Source: Sandaracinus sp964481145
GTDB taxonomy: Bacteria; Myxococcota_A; Polyangia; Polyangiales; Sandaracinaceae
NCBI GenBank assembly: GCA_964481145.1
Contig: CAYZTA010000004.1
Span: 1-64,000, forward strand
DNA length: 64,000 nt
Direction of reading: 5' to 3'
Shown: one piece after another, positions 50,461 to 58,940 of the stretch
Position numbering within the stretch: position 1 is the stretch's first letter
Layout: every line of letters begins with the position of its first letter
Position numbers and translations under genes: made by a program
Notes under the pieces: generated by a model
What the model saw: the letters and a program-made list of their open reading frames with translations, nothing else
Told to the model about the DNA's origin: nothing
The model's database searches: none

Positions 50461-51626
50461 CACATGCCTCGATTGACCAGGTTGGGAAGATTGATCTCAG
50501 TGGTTGCGGTCCGAACGCGCGCGGCGCCCACCCGCGAAGAGAACACACGAAAACGACTCAGAGGATCGTTGGCCGCCGGCGCGACCCAAGGGAAGCGCGG
50601 ATCTTGCTCAGGTGTGCGTCCACCGATCGTCACGATGAGGCTCCGCACCCGTTCGGCCCGCGCAGTGATCTGCGCTTCTGCGGCTGCATCATTAAATCGC
50701 GTGAAGAGCCGCGCGTCGGGAGGTCCTGCCGTCGTGGTGTCGATCACCGCGTCCACATCGAAATGCACCGCCCACTCGAGCACGGTCCGTTCGTTCAGCA
50801 CCGCCCCCGATGTCATGTGAAGCTCGCGGCGCACGAGACTGACATTCGGGCCTGTCACGGCGGGATCGAGCGTGGGCCGTTGATCGGAAGGTGCTGCCAC
50901 GAGCTCGTATTGCACCTCTGAAAGCGGCGCGAGGAGAGAACCTTCGCCCAGTCCCACGACACAGGTGCCGCCCACTGGCAATGAGGGCGTGAAGGTCACC
51001 GTCGCATCTGTCCCGGCAATCGAGGCAGACACCACCGTCACGAAAAAATGATTCCCGCTCATGTTCTGCACATGGAGCATTCGTCCTGGCCGGAACACCG
51101 AACCGAAGAGCTCCGTGTCGAACGTGTTGCCCGTCGGATCGGTCACCACGTCGGCAAAACTTCGACGGAAGCCCTGCCATTGCGTCTGAAGAAACGCGAC
51201 GTTGCCGGCGCCATTCAAGCTGCGTACGAGATACGCGTCGGATGTCACGAAATTGCCGACGATTCTAAGCAAATCCGCTTGCGTCGTGGTGTTGCTCCCG
51301 GCCGCTTCGTACGTATTCAAAGCTCCGCGTGAGCTCGCGGCGTTGTCGTCGAGGGTCACTGCGCGAATCGCGCGCGGGGGCGTCGCACACACACGCTCGA
51401 TGCTCGAGTTGGGTGTGCCGTGTAGACCTGCGCGTTCGATGTCGCGCCTCACGCGATCGAGCGCGAGACGCGTCGAGAGCTGTAGCTGGCTGATGCGTTG
51501 TTGCTCCTGAAAGCTCCGCGCCGATGCGCCGCCTATCGTGTAGACGGTCATGATCACGATCGCGCCCACCGTGAGCGAAATCATGAGCTCGACCAGCGTA
51601 AACCCAGCTCGCCGACGCGCGCTCAT
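50460..51626 (-). CDS. pilW: PilW-like minor pilin
   Basis: A 388-residue minor pilin with the prepilin peptidase site RRRAG/FTLVEL and hydrophobic helix MISLTVGAIVIMTVYTIGG, followed by the PilW-type helix LSTRLALDRVRRDIERAGLH. The mature domain is large and Cys-containing. The frame opens earlier but the ATG at 51626 overlaps the pilV stop as ATGA and lies directly before the leader, so it is chosen. Acts in the tip-priming complex of the type IV pilus. Confidence 0.9.
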   Translation of the reverse strand: MSARRRAGFTLVELMISLTVGAIVIMTVYTIGGASARSFQEQQRISQLQLSTRLALDRVRRDIERAGLHGTPNSSIERVCATPPRAIRAVTLDDNAASSRGALNTYEAAGSNTTTQADLLRIVGNFVTSDAYLVRSLNGAGNVAFLQTQWQGFRRSFADVVTDPTGNTFDTELFGSVFRPGRMLHVQNMSGNHFFVTVVSASIAGTDATVTFTPSLPVGGTCVVGLGEGSLLAPLSEVQYELVAAPSDQRPTLDPAVTGPNVSLVRRELHMTSGAVLNERTVLEWAVHFDVDAVIDTTTAGPPDARLFTRFNDAAAEAQITARAERVRSLIVTIGGRTPEQDPRFPWVAPAANDPLSRFRVFSSRVGAARVRTATTEINLPNLVNRGM

Positions 51627-52255
51627 GTTCCTGCCCTCGGGATCCAACGAATCACCGTCGAGGCATACACGAATCGCACGTCTCGTAGACGATTGGTCAG
51701 CGTGTTGGGATCGAGTCCTGGCGCGCAACCGGCCAGCGCAGCTCCGCTGGTCGCCGCCGGATTTCGCCTCGCCCACCACACACGCACATCCGCACGCATG
51801 GCCTGGCCCACGTAGACCCATTGCAGGCGCACATGGGTGCAATACTCCATCTCACCGAGCGTGATGGTGTCGCGCCCCCAATGATCGAAGCTCGAAGACT
51901 CCAAGGCGGTCGATGGGCCTGGAATGAACCAAAGTGGCGCGGTGCCCGAAGCCGGTACGGCTTGGAGATAGCGCGTCCGCGTGAGCATGGTCGGCGGCAC
52001 CAGGATCGTGCCGGGAGTCGCTGCTTCGGACCAACCGACCGCATCCCGTTGAAGACGTTCGATCCAAGTGCTCGCCAGCTGCGTTGCCGTCGCCACCTGT
52101 CGCGCTTCGAGATTGCCGCGAATCGTCGCCTGTTGCAGCGCCATGATGCCGATGGCTCCCGCCGTCATCACGGCCACGGCCATCATCACTTCGATGAGCG
52201 TATAGCCTTCGCGTCGAGTTCGAAGACGACGATGCCATGGGCGGGTGAGTCTCAT
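51623..52255 (-). CDS. pilV: PilV-like minor pilin
   Basis: A 210-residue minor pilin with a basic leader and cleavage site RREG/YTLIEV, hydrophobic helix MMAVAVMTAGAIGIMALQQA typical of PilV, and a globular domain (LASTWIERLQRDAVGW). It overlaps the fimT stop by 4 nt and the pilW start by 4 nt, so all the minor pilins are translationally coupled. Confidence 0.9.
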   Translation of the reverse strand: MRLTRPWHRRLRTRREGYTLIEVMMAVAVMTAGAIGIMALQQATIRGNLEARQVATATQLASTWIERLQRDAVGWSEAATPGTILVPPTMLTRTRYLQAVPASGTAPLWFIPGPSTALESSSFDHWGRDTITLGEMEYCTHVRLQWVYVGQAMRADVRVWWARRNPAATSGAALAGCAPGLDPNTLTNRLRDVRFVYASTVIRWIPRAGT

Positions 52256-52902
52256 CGCTCTGTCCTCGGTGCGCCGACTGGAGGAAACACGACACCACGT
52301 TGCTCGAGCGCGACACCTCCTGTTTCGAATCGCTGGAGCCGCAACACCTCACTTCGAGCTGCTTCGGCGAACGCCCCCCCGGTCGATACCCAGAGTTCAT
52401 CATCGGGCTCGAAACAAAGCATCGAAGGCCCACTCGACGTGAGCACGACCCAACTCGATGAAGTCGAGTAATCGTCCATATCGACCGAATCGACACAATC
52501 GGGAGCTGGCGGCACGGTGGTGCATCCCTCTGCGACCATCACCGTGGCCCACGGTGTCGTCCGGCAGGTATCCGTAATTCCTCGCCAAAGCTCGACACGC
52601 CCTCGCCCAGAGGCTCCGGCCACATGACGCAAGAGGTAAGTCCGACCCAAAGAAATGGCATCGGAGCGGGCTGCTCGACCCAGCCGCGCCACATCGAGAG
52701 TCGCTCGTTGCGCACGATTGATCGACATGGCCCGCATCATTCCAGGAGCCGCGAGCCCAGCCATGACCACGATGATCGTGACGATCACCATGAGCTCGAC
52801 CATCGTAAAGCCCAGATGGCGATTTCGAGTCCGCGCAGAGCGCGAACGAGATGGGAAACGCAGCGCCACGGCGTCTTGTCTGTGCAAACCGTGTTCCTTC
52901 AT
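52252..52902 (-). CDS. fimT: FimT/GspH-family minor pseudopilin
   Basis: A 216-residue first gene of the minor pilin operon. The leader is long (31 residues), ending RNRHLG/FTMVELM with the Glu at +5, followed by VIVTIIVVMAGLAAPGMMRA and a GspH/FimT-type globular domain. FimT in some bacteria binds DNA for transformation, which would fit the comM-recA pair elsewhere in the window, but DNA-binding residues cannot be judged. The upstream region to the tRNA has an AT-rich patch just before the ATG but no confident promoter. Confidence 0.87.
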   Translation of the reverse strand: MKEHGLHRQDAVALRFPSRSRSARTRNRHLGFTMVELMVIVTIIVVMAGLAAPGMMRAMSINRAQRATLDVARLGRAARSDAISLGRTYLLRHVAGASGRGRVELWRGITDTCRTTPWATVMVAEGCTTVPPAPDCVDSVDMDDYSTSSSWVVLTSSGPSMLCFEPDDELWVSTGGAFAEAARSEVLRLQRFETGGVALEQRGVVFPPVGAPRTER

Positions 52903-52998
52903 CGATCCCGCAATTTTACTTCAAAACGGTCTCGAGAGGGCAGGTTTGCTCTGCACTCGTTGCAAGGCACTGAAAATTTTGCGTACTTCTCAAGCCGC

Positions 52999-53027
52999 TT
53001 GACAGGTGCGATCACGTACCGTACCCC
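52999..53027 (+). promoter_or_regulatory. Candidate promoter of tRNA-Leu
   Basis: A perfect -35 TTGACA (52999-53004) is followed after 17 nt by a poor -10 (TACCCC, 53022-53027). The distance to the tRNA 5' end (53040) is right for a tRNA promoter, which is the main support. Confidence 0.42.
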
Positions 53028-53039
53028 TCACGACCCCAC

Positions 53040-53123
53040 GCGGAAGTGGCGGAATTGGCAGACGCACTGGATTCAGGTTCCAGCGGAGTAACATCCGTGG
53101 AGGTTCAAGTCCTCTCTTCCGCA
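53040..53123 (+). tRNA. tRNA-Leu (anticodon CAG)
   Basis: An 84-nt cloverleaf: acceptor GCGGAAG (53040-53046) pairs with CTTCCGC (53116-53122), discriminator A. The anticodon stem CTGGA/TCCAG encloses loop TTCAGGT with anticodon CAG. A class II variable arm (CGGAGTAACATCCG) and T-loop GTTCAAG are present. The 3' CCA is not encoded. Followed directly by a terminator. Confidence 0.97.
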
Positions 53124-53132
53124 AAAGGTAAT

Positions 53133-53181
53133 GAATCCCGAGGGTTCGCTGCTCCGGCAGCCCCTCGGGATTCGGCTTTTT
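53133..53181 (+). terminator. Rho-independent terminator of tRNA-Leu
   Basis: A 12-bp stem GAATCCCGAGGG / CCCTCGGGATTC (53133-53144 and 53162-53173) with an 17-nt loop, then GGC and a run of five T (53177-53181). Confidence 0.88.
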
Positions 53182-53208
53182 GGAAGAACTCCGTGTTCAC
53201 GTCGGTGA

Positions 53209-54135
53209 TCACCAGAAGCCGGAGATCTGGATGCCGATGTTTCCCTGGTTCACCATCGGAGCGACCGTCGCTGACATGTCATTGATGCCGACCGCTTCTC
53301 CGACATTGAAGTGCAGTAGCCACGGCACGAGGCCACCTGCGATGACACCGACCAACGCGCCGATGATCACGTCCGTCGCGTAGTGACGGTCCGCGAGAAT
53401 GCGCAAGAGGCCGACCGTCGACGCGAGCGCCACGCCAGTGGCGCACATGGCAGCATCTCCTTCGGGCCCGAAGAGGCCGAGTTGAGTGTGATTCAAACAC
53501 ATCAATGCCGCGCTCGTGAACGCAAGAGACGCGTGTCCGCTGAAGAAGCTCGCTGGATCGATATCGGGATCGGAGCTCGAGTCGCACGTTGGGTCGCTCT
53601 GCCTTCGCTCGGGGTCTTCACGGCACGCGCGCGCCATGGGTCGTTCGCGACCCACGACATGCTTGAAGAGCGTGGTCAGTCCCTGCGCGAACGCATGCGC
53701 TTGAAGGTTCATCAACATCATGCGGCCCATGAGCTCAGGGTCCCCACGAACGAGCCATGACATCAAGAGCGCATCGATGAATACGGGTGTCAGCACCAAG
53801 CCGCCGACGATCACGTCGGAGATCGTCGACGCGAGCTCACGCTCCTGCGGCGAACGGAGCTGAAGAGCGTTTCGTATTGCGTCATCGAAGAGAATTCCGC
53901 CCTGCCATGGCGGGGTTTCATGCACCGGATACGGCATGAACGTCGCGGCCAAAACTCCCGCGCTCAAGATCCCAGTCCCCAACGCCTCACCAAGGCCGAG
54001 TTCGCGCATCGGCGGACGAGCATGACGAACGTCGAGCGCGATGTCGGAGGGATTCGTGGAGGGCACCTCCGCATGAGCACGGAGCGGAATGAACGCGATC
54101 ACGATGAAAGAAAGCACCCAACTGCGGCGCACCAA
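53209..54135 (-). CDS. PAP2-family membrane phosphatase
   Basis: A 308-residue integral membrane phosphatase with a signal-like N-terminal helix. The three PAP2 motifs are intact: KHVVGRERP (motif 1), SFFSGHAS (motif 2, catalytic His) and LADRHYATDV (motif 3). Relatives hydrolyse phosphatidic acid, undecaprenyl diphosphate or lipid A phosphates. Several membrane helices surround the motifs. It stands alone, convergent with the tRNA terminator, so its substrate cannot be inferred from neighbours. The 184-bp interval to the next gene (54136-54319) has an AT-rich patch around 54240-54265 that may hold divergent promoters. Confidence 0.9.
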   Translation of the reverse strand: MVRRSWVLSFIVIAFIPLRAHAEVPSTNPSDIALDVRHARPPMRELGLGEALGTGILSAGVLAATFMPYPVHETPPWQGGILFDDAIRNALQLRSPQERELASTISDVIVGGLVLTPVFIDALLMSWLVRGDPELMGRMMLMNLQAHAFAQGLTTLFKHVVGRERPMARACREDPERRQSDPTCDSSSDPDIDPASFFSGHASLAFTSAALMCLNHTQLGLFGPEGDAAMCATGVALASTVGLLRILADRHYATDVIIGALVGVIAGGLVPWLLHFNVGEAVGINDMSATVAPMVNQGNIGIQISGFW

Positions 54136-54319
54136 ATGGTCACTCCTCGCGAATCAGAGAAGAGCCCCCACCTCGGGAACTCGCCGCGCGAGGGTATCAG
54201 AGCCGATGGTCGATCACGAGGGTATCGTGTCGCGAAAAACACATTCAATTCAATGAGTTATAAATCAGCCAGGAGCCGGCTCACCCTTTGGCTAGGCGTC
54301 ATCACGCAACACGACCGTG

Positions 54320-55765
54320 ATGGCAAAGCCATTGCTGCGCTGTGGTCCAGTGCGTCGAGCGACTCTCAGCACATACACGTGTTTCGTCGTCATCGTCTTC
54401 GTCACGAATACGACGCACGCAGACGAACCCGTCACGTCGGATCACGAATCGAGTGATGTCGAGTCACATTCCGATCCCACTCCGAGCGAGCGTCCACCAG
54501 ATAGGCCATTGCCAGATTATGACGGCCTTCCAGAAGAGGGGGACGACGCCGGAGACGTGATGCGATGGACGGCGCGCGTCTTGACGAGTCCGCTCTACCT
54601 CGTCTCCGAATACGTGCTGCGACGGCCGATTGGATGGGGAATGACCGAAATGGAGCGACACCAGGTCATCACTCGTTTGCGCGATTTTTTCACGTTCGGA
54701 CCCAACGACAACATCGCGGTCTTTCCGACGTTTTTCTACGAGTTTGGATTTCAACCCAACGCAGGTATTGTTGCCGTGTGGAATGACTTCATTGTTCCCG
54801 AAAACCGTATTTCGACGCAAGGCGGCTATGGTGGGAATGATTGGTTGAGCTGGTCGATCGTCGATCGCATCGAGTTCGATGAACGTCTTGGGATTGGAGC
54901 TCGTTTCCTCGCGCGCGAACGTCCGGACTATGTGTTCGGCGGGATTGGCTATGACGCGACGGACCTCCCACGAGCGCGATTTGGCGCGCAGCGCATCGAA
55001 GCCCATTTCTTCAGTGCGGCTCGGCTTTGGCAAAGCAGCGATATCGAGTTCGATTTGCTTTATCGAGGCATCGATTTCATCGACCAGGGATGGAATGACG
55101 AGCCTTCGGTCGGGCAGCGAGCGATGACCTACGGACAGGGATTGCCGTACGGATTTGTCACGGGCTACGAGGCCGTCTCGGCCGAATTTCGCGCCGATCT
55201 CGATACACGCGCCCCCAGCGCACCCCCTGAAGGGGGATTTCAACTTGCGATGCATGCCGGTCAACATGCCGCATTTGGCGGACTGCAAACGTTGAATCGC
55301 TGGATCAGTTGGGGCGGGAGCACGACTTTGGCGACGGGAGTGCTCGGTCAACACCGCGTGCTCGGAGTCAGTCTCGATGCGCATTTCATGACACCGCTCG
55401 ACGGTTCCGTCGTGCCATTCACGGAATTGGTGGAGCTCGGTGGCAGTCAGGGTTTGTTGCCGGGATATCGACCTGGTCATATCCAGGGTCTGAGCGCCAT
55501 CGGTCTCATGGCCCATTATAGCTGGCCTATCTGGACCTTTCTCGATGCCCGACTCTATATCGGCACCGCGAATGCGTTCGGCCTTCACCTCGATGACTTC
55601 GAGGTCGATCGATTGCGGCTTACATTTGGAATCGCAATTTTCCCCCGCATCGAAAACATCGAACTTCCTTTTCATTTCAATTTCGCGTTCGGCACGGAGA
55701 CCTTCGAACAGGGTGGAGGCGTCAATTCGTTCCGCCTCGCCATAGGAGCGAGAGATGTTCTCTAA
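54320..55765 (+). CDS. Outer-membrane beta-barrel protein (surface-antigen/Omp85-like)
   Basis: A 481-residue exported protein with a signal peptide ending near THADEP, an acidic linker (35-75) and a body of alternating amphipathic strands from about 120 to the C-terminus, e.g. PTFFYEFGFQPNAGIVAVWN, RIEFDERLGIGARFLARERP, SLDAHFMTPLDGSVVPFTEL. The pattern resembles the barrel of bacterial surface antigens without POTRA domains. An in-frame GTG immediately precedes the ATG. It overlaps the next gene (kinase-like lipoprotein) by 11 nt, so the two are likely partners at the outer membrane. Confidence 0.75.
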   Translation: MAKPLLRCGPVRRATLSTYTCFVVIVFVTNTTHADEPVTSDHESSDVESHSDPTPSERPPDRPLPDYDGLPEEGDDAGDVMRWTARVLTSPLYLVSEYVLRRPIGWGMTEMERHQVITRLRDFFTFGPNDNIAVFPTFFYEFGFQPNAGIVAVWNDFIVPENRISTQGGYGGNDWLSWSIVDRIEFDERLGIGARFLARERPDYVFGGIGYDATDLPRARFGAQRIEAHFFSAARLWQSSDIEFDLLYRGIDFIDQGWNDEPSVGQRAMTYGQGLPYGFVTGYEAVSAEFRADLDTRAPSAPPEGGFQLAMHAGQHAAFGGLQTLNRWISWGGSTTLATGVLGQHRVLGVSLDAHFMTPLDGSVVPFTELVELGGSQGLLPGYRPGHIQGLSAIGLMAHYSWPIWTFLDARLYIGTANAFGLHLDDFEVDRLRLTFGIAIFPRIENIELPFHFNFAFGTETFEQGGGVNSFRLAIGARDVL

Positions 55766-57416
55766 CGTTAGAGCACCGCTCATGATGGTCATGCTCGTCT
55801 CGTGGGGGTGCGGTGCATCTCAATATCGATTCCCGCTCCGTGATCCTTTATGGACAGATGACGATCGACGCGCATTCGCGCCGCAACCGGCCGCACAATA
55901 CAACCCGTGGGTGTGGGATGGCGTGGACAACACTTTGTTTCGTCCATTTGCGGAGCTCTGGACATACGAAGAGTCGCGTGAAGCGATCAACGTCAATTCG
56001 ATCGATGAAGTCCCGAACTCCAGTTGGTTCGAGCATCGAATTGGATTTCGCCCAATGTCTTTGGAAGAAGTCACCCAAGGCGCATGTGGAGATTCGTCCG
56101 CTCCGGCTCCACCGTGGACCATCTTGGAGCTCAAGACTCAAGGGGACACTCCCGGGTTCGTCATCCTCGCCGACGGCCAGCGATATCTCTTCAAGACCGA
56201 TATCCGCCGTCCGGAGCTGACGACCGCCGCCGACGCCATCGCCACACGGATCGTATATGCAGCTGGATATTGGACTCCGTGCAATTACGTCGTGAGTTTT
56301 CTGCCGAGCGATTTCGTCATCGCATCCGACGCAACCCGAGACGAGGAGTCCCGAGAGGCACTCACAGAAGACGATGTTCGAGAAGTCCTGAGGACTGCGC
56401 TACGCATGCCCGACGGTCGTCTCCGCGGAAGTTTGAGCCGCTTCATCGAGGGGGATGCGCTGGGCGGTTGGCGTTTCGACGGGCGACGAGAAGACGATCC
56501 GAACGATATCATTTCCCACGAACATCGCCGGGATGTCCGAGCTCTTTATGTCCTCTCCGCGTGGCTCAATCACGTCGATGTGCGCGCTGGGAGCAATTTC
56601 GACGAGTGGGTCAGCACGGACGGAACCCGCGGCTATGTTCGACATTACGTCCTCGATGTCGGCGATTCATTTGGACTGACATTCGACGATTCTGACGAGC
56701 TGACGCGCCGATTCGGTCATTCGTATTATTTCGACCTCGAACAAACTGCCATCGATCTTTTGAGTCTCGGATTCGTCCCTCGCCCTTATCATGAGTCTCC
56801 GTGGCAAACGGTTCACCCAATATTCACCTATTACGACGTCGAACGATTCGTTCCCGACCAATGGCGCAGTGGCTATCCGAATCGTGGGTTCGAACGACTC
56901 ACGGAACGCGATGCAGCGTGGATGGCGCGCATCTTGAGCCAATTCAAAGAAGAACACTTGCGTGCGATCGTCGCGACAGGGAGGTTTTCCTCACAAAGCA
57001 TCGCCGATGATCTCGTGCGCATTTTGCGCGGACGGCAAGAGAAGATCCTCGACCGCTATTTCTCGAGGCTCTCGCCCCTCGCATTTCCGCACATCGTGCA
57101 CGCACAGCATCGCTCGTGGCTGTGCATGCGTGATCTCGCGATCGAAGGAGGAATTCGCACCGAACGAAGCCGCCACTATCGCGTCACGGCTTCGATCGAT
57201 TGGCCTCACCCCTCGCAAACGAGCGAGCTCGAGCATGGGAGTGCGGAGGGACACGTGTGCGCCCTCTTGCCGGCGCTCGGTCACTCTCGTTATCTCGTGG
57301 TCGATCTGGTCGCAGGCACCATCGCACGTGAAACGACGGGGGCCGCGCAAGTCCATCTCTACGCGTTGGCCCCCGATCACTATCGAATCGTCGGACTCCG
57401 CCGCACAAACCCCTAA
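55755..57416 (+). CDS. Lipoprotein with kinase-like (HipA/PI-kinase-type) motifs
   Basis: A 553-residue lipoprotein (lipobox VSWGC). The central region has a spacing of residues like atypical kinases: a beta-strand lysine K147 in GQRYLFKTD, followed by helix RRPELTTAADAIATRI, then WLNHVDVRAGSNF (about 270-282, candidate catalytic Asp 275 and Asn 281) and VLDVGDSFG (about 299-307, candidate metal-binding Asp). If functional it would be a kinase outside the cytoplasm, where ATP is scarce, so pseudo-kinase or another nucleotidyl-transfer role is possible. Translated with the barrel gene via an 11-nt overlap. Family not recognised. Confidence 0.65.
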   Translation: MFSNVRAPLMMVMLVSWGCGASQYRFPLRDPLWTDDDRRAFAPQPAAQYNPWVWDGVDNTLFRPFAELWTYEESREAINVNSIDEVPNSSWFEHRIGFRPMSLEEVTQGACGDSSAPAPPWTILELKTQGDTPGFVILADGQRYLFKTDIRRPELTTAADAIATRIVYAAGYWTPCNYVVSFLPSDFVIASDATRDEESREALTEDDVREVLRTALRMPDGRLRGSLSRFIEGDALGGWRFDGRREDDPNDIISHEHRRDVRALYVLSAWLNHVDVRAGSNFDEWVSTDGTRGYVRHYVLDVGDSFGLTFDDSDELTRRFGHSYYFDLEQTAIDLLSLGFVPRPYHESPWQTVHPIFTYYDVERFVPDQWRSGYPNRGFERLTERDAAWMARILSQFKEEHLRAIVATGRFSSQSIADDLVRILRGRQEKILDRYFSRLSPLAFPHIVHAQHRSWLCMRDLAIEGGIRTERSRHYRVTASIDWPHPSQTSELEHGSAEGHVCALLPALGHSRYLVVDLVAGTIARETTGAAQVHLYALAPDHYRIVGLRRTNP

Positions 57417-57467
57417 AACCCTATCTCCAATGGCGAGATGACCACGCGCTAGGTATGGTCGCGTCCC

Positions 57468-58736
57468 ATGCCCTCCAACAAGAGCTCCGCCGACACACGC
57501 GTCCCTGCCGATCACTTCGGCGGACCCATGGGCACGTTCGCCCTCACACTGATCATGCCCGGTGTCTCCTTCTATCTCTGGTCGTGCGTGGCGTTGCAGG
57601 GGGGCTCACTCTGGCTGCCACGCTCGCTCGATGACGTGCTCACGATCGTCCCAGCACCGACATGGCGCGCTGCTTCGATCCTGGTCGGGTGGCTCGTCCT
57701 CCACGTGGTCTTGCAGCTCGTCTGTCCTGGGAAGGTCGTGACAGGCGCAGTGCTGCCGAACGGCGAGCGCCTTCCATACAAGCTCAATGGGCTCTCGTCG
57801 TTCGTGGTGTCGATGGCGCTGCTCGTGGGCCTGCTCTCCACGGGCACGATCCGCGCGACGACAGTGCTCGCCGAGCTCGGGCCGTTGCTCACCGTCTCCA
57901 CTCTGGCCGCCGTGGCGCTGGCCGTGTGGTTCTACCTATGGGGCCGACGACGCGGCGCGCTCGAACGTTCGAGCGGAAACCCCACCTACGACTTTTATAT
58001 GGGCACCGTGCTCAATCCGCGCTTTGGCCTCTTCGATCTGAAGTTCTTCTTCGAGTCGCATATCGGGATGGGAACCTGGGGCGCGCTCGCCCTCTTGCTC
58101 CCGGTCGCCGAGTTCGAGCGCACCGGCGCGCTCTCGACAGCCATGCTCGTGGTGAGCCTCTGTCAGCTCCTCTACATCGTCGATTTCTTCATCTTCGAAT
58201 CCAATCTGCTCTCGATGCTCGACATCATTTACGAGAACTACGGATTCATGCTCACCCACGCATTCCTCGTGTGGATGCCATTCAACTTCACTCTTCAACA
58301 ACAGTATCTGCTCGCATCCCCCCACGAGCTTCCCACCTGGGCCGCCGCGCTCTTGTTCGCCCTGAACCTCGCTGGCTACATCATCTTCCGCGACGCAAAC
58401 CTGCAGAAGCAGCGTTTCCGTCGCGATCCAACACAACCAGTGTGGGGTCGACCGCCGAAAGTCCTCCACACCCAGCGCGGCACGGCGCTCCTCACATCAG
58501 GCTGGTGGGGGCTCGCGCGCCACACCAACTACCTCGGCGACCTCATGATGGCGCTCACTTGGTGTTTGGCCTGCGGCTTCTCGAGCGTCGTCCCGTATTT
58601 CTATTTCATCTACTTCGCACCGCTCTTGATCAACCGCGAGCGGCGCGACCATGCGCTCTGCAAGGAGAAGTACGGCGCCGACTGGGACGAATACTGCCGC
58701 CGCGTCTCGTACCGCATCATTCCATTTGTCTATTAG
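57468..58736 (+). CDS. Delta-14 (ERG24/ERG4-family) sterol reductase
   Basis: Sterol reductases of this family use NADPH to saturate a ring double bond in sterol synthesis. The 422-residue, multi-pass membrane protein shows both family signatures: LLTSGWWGLARHTNYLGD (about 342-359) and the C-terminal block RRDHALCKEKYGADW followed by YCRRVSYRIIPFVY. The middle part GTVLNPRFGLFDLKFFFE also matches the family. Sterol genes are rare in bacteria but known from several myxobacteria. No other sterol gene lies in the window; the position specificity (C14, C24 or C7 bond) cannot be read off. Flanked by the lipoprotein and tRNA-Ser. Confidence 0.93.
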   Translation: MPSNKSSADTRVPADHFGGPMGTFALTLIMPGVSFYLWSCVALQGGSLWLPRSLDDVLTIVPAPTWRAASILVGWLVLHVVLQLVCPGKVVTGAVLPNGERLPYKLNGLSSFVVSMALLVGLLSTGTIRATTVLAELGPLLTVSTLAAVALAVWFYLWGRRRGALERSSGNPTYDFYMGTVLNPRFGLFDLKFFFESHIGMGTWGALALLLPVAEFERTGALSTAMLVVSLCQLLYIVDFFIFESNLLSMLDIIYENYGFMLTHAFLVWMPFNFTLQQQYLLASPHELPTWAAALLFALNLAGYIIFRDANLQKQRFRRDPTQPVWGRPPKVLHTQRGTALLTSGWWGLARHTNYLGDLMMALTWCLACGFSSVVPYFYFIYFAPLLINRERRDHALCKEKYGADWDEYCRRVSYRIIPFVY

Positions 58737-58744
58737 GAACCGAA

Positions 58745-58831
58745 CGGAGGAGGAGGGATTCGAACCCCCGGTGAGCTCACACCCACGGCGGTTTTCAAAA
58801 CCGCTGCCATAGACCACTCGGCCACTCCTCC
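58745..58831 (-). tRNA. tRNA-Ser (anticodon UGA)
   Basis: An 87-nt class II tRNA on the minus strand: acceptor GGAGGAG pairs with CTCCTCC (58746-58752), discriminator G. Anticodon stem GCGGT/ACCGC encloses loop TTTGAAA with anticodon TGA. The variable arm contains TGTGAGCTCAC, and the T-loop TTCGAAT is present. CCA not encoded. Confidence 0.96.
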
Positions 58832-58876
58832 GGGCGCGAGGATTTTGCACGGAATGAGCTCGAACGCCAGACCCCA

Positions 58877-58905
58877 TTGTGAGCGCCGGACACGAATGCT
58901 ATGTC
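58877..58905 (+). promoter_or_regulatory. Candidate promoter of the aldolase gene
   Basis: TTGTGA (58877-58882), 17-nt spacer, TATGTC (58900-58905), 35 nt before the aldolase ATG. Four and three of six consensus positions match, so support is weak. Confidence 0.35.
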
Positions 58906-58940
58906 AGGCGCCGCCAGAAGACTGTTTTTAGGAGGATACG

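Noticed and set aside
54236..54264. TATAAA as a -10 element for the barrel gene
   Set aside because: No -35-like hexamer at 16-18 nt upstream; only AT-richness supports it.
54464..55792. 442-codon minus-strand frame
   Set aside because: Antisense to the signal-peptide-bearing barrel gene; no recognisable protein features.
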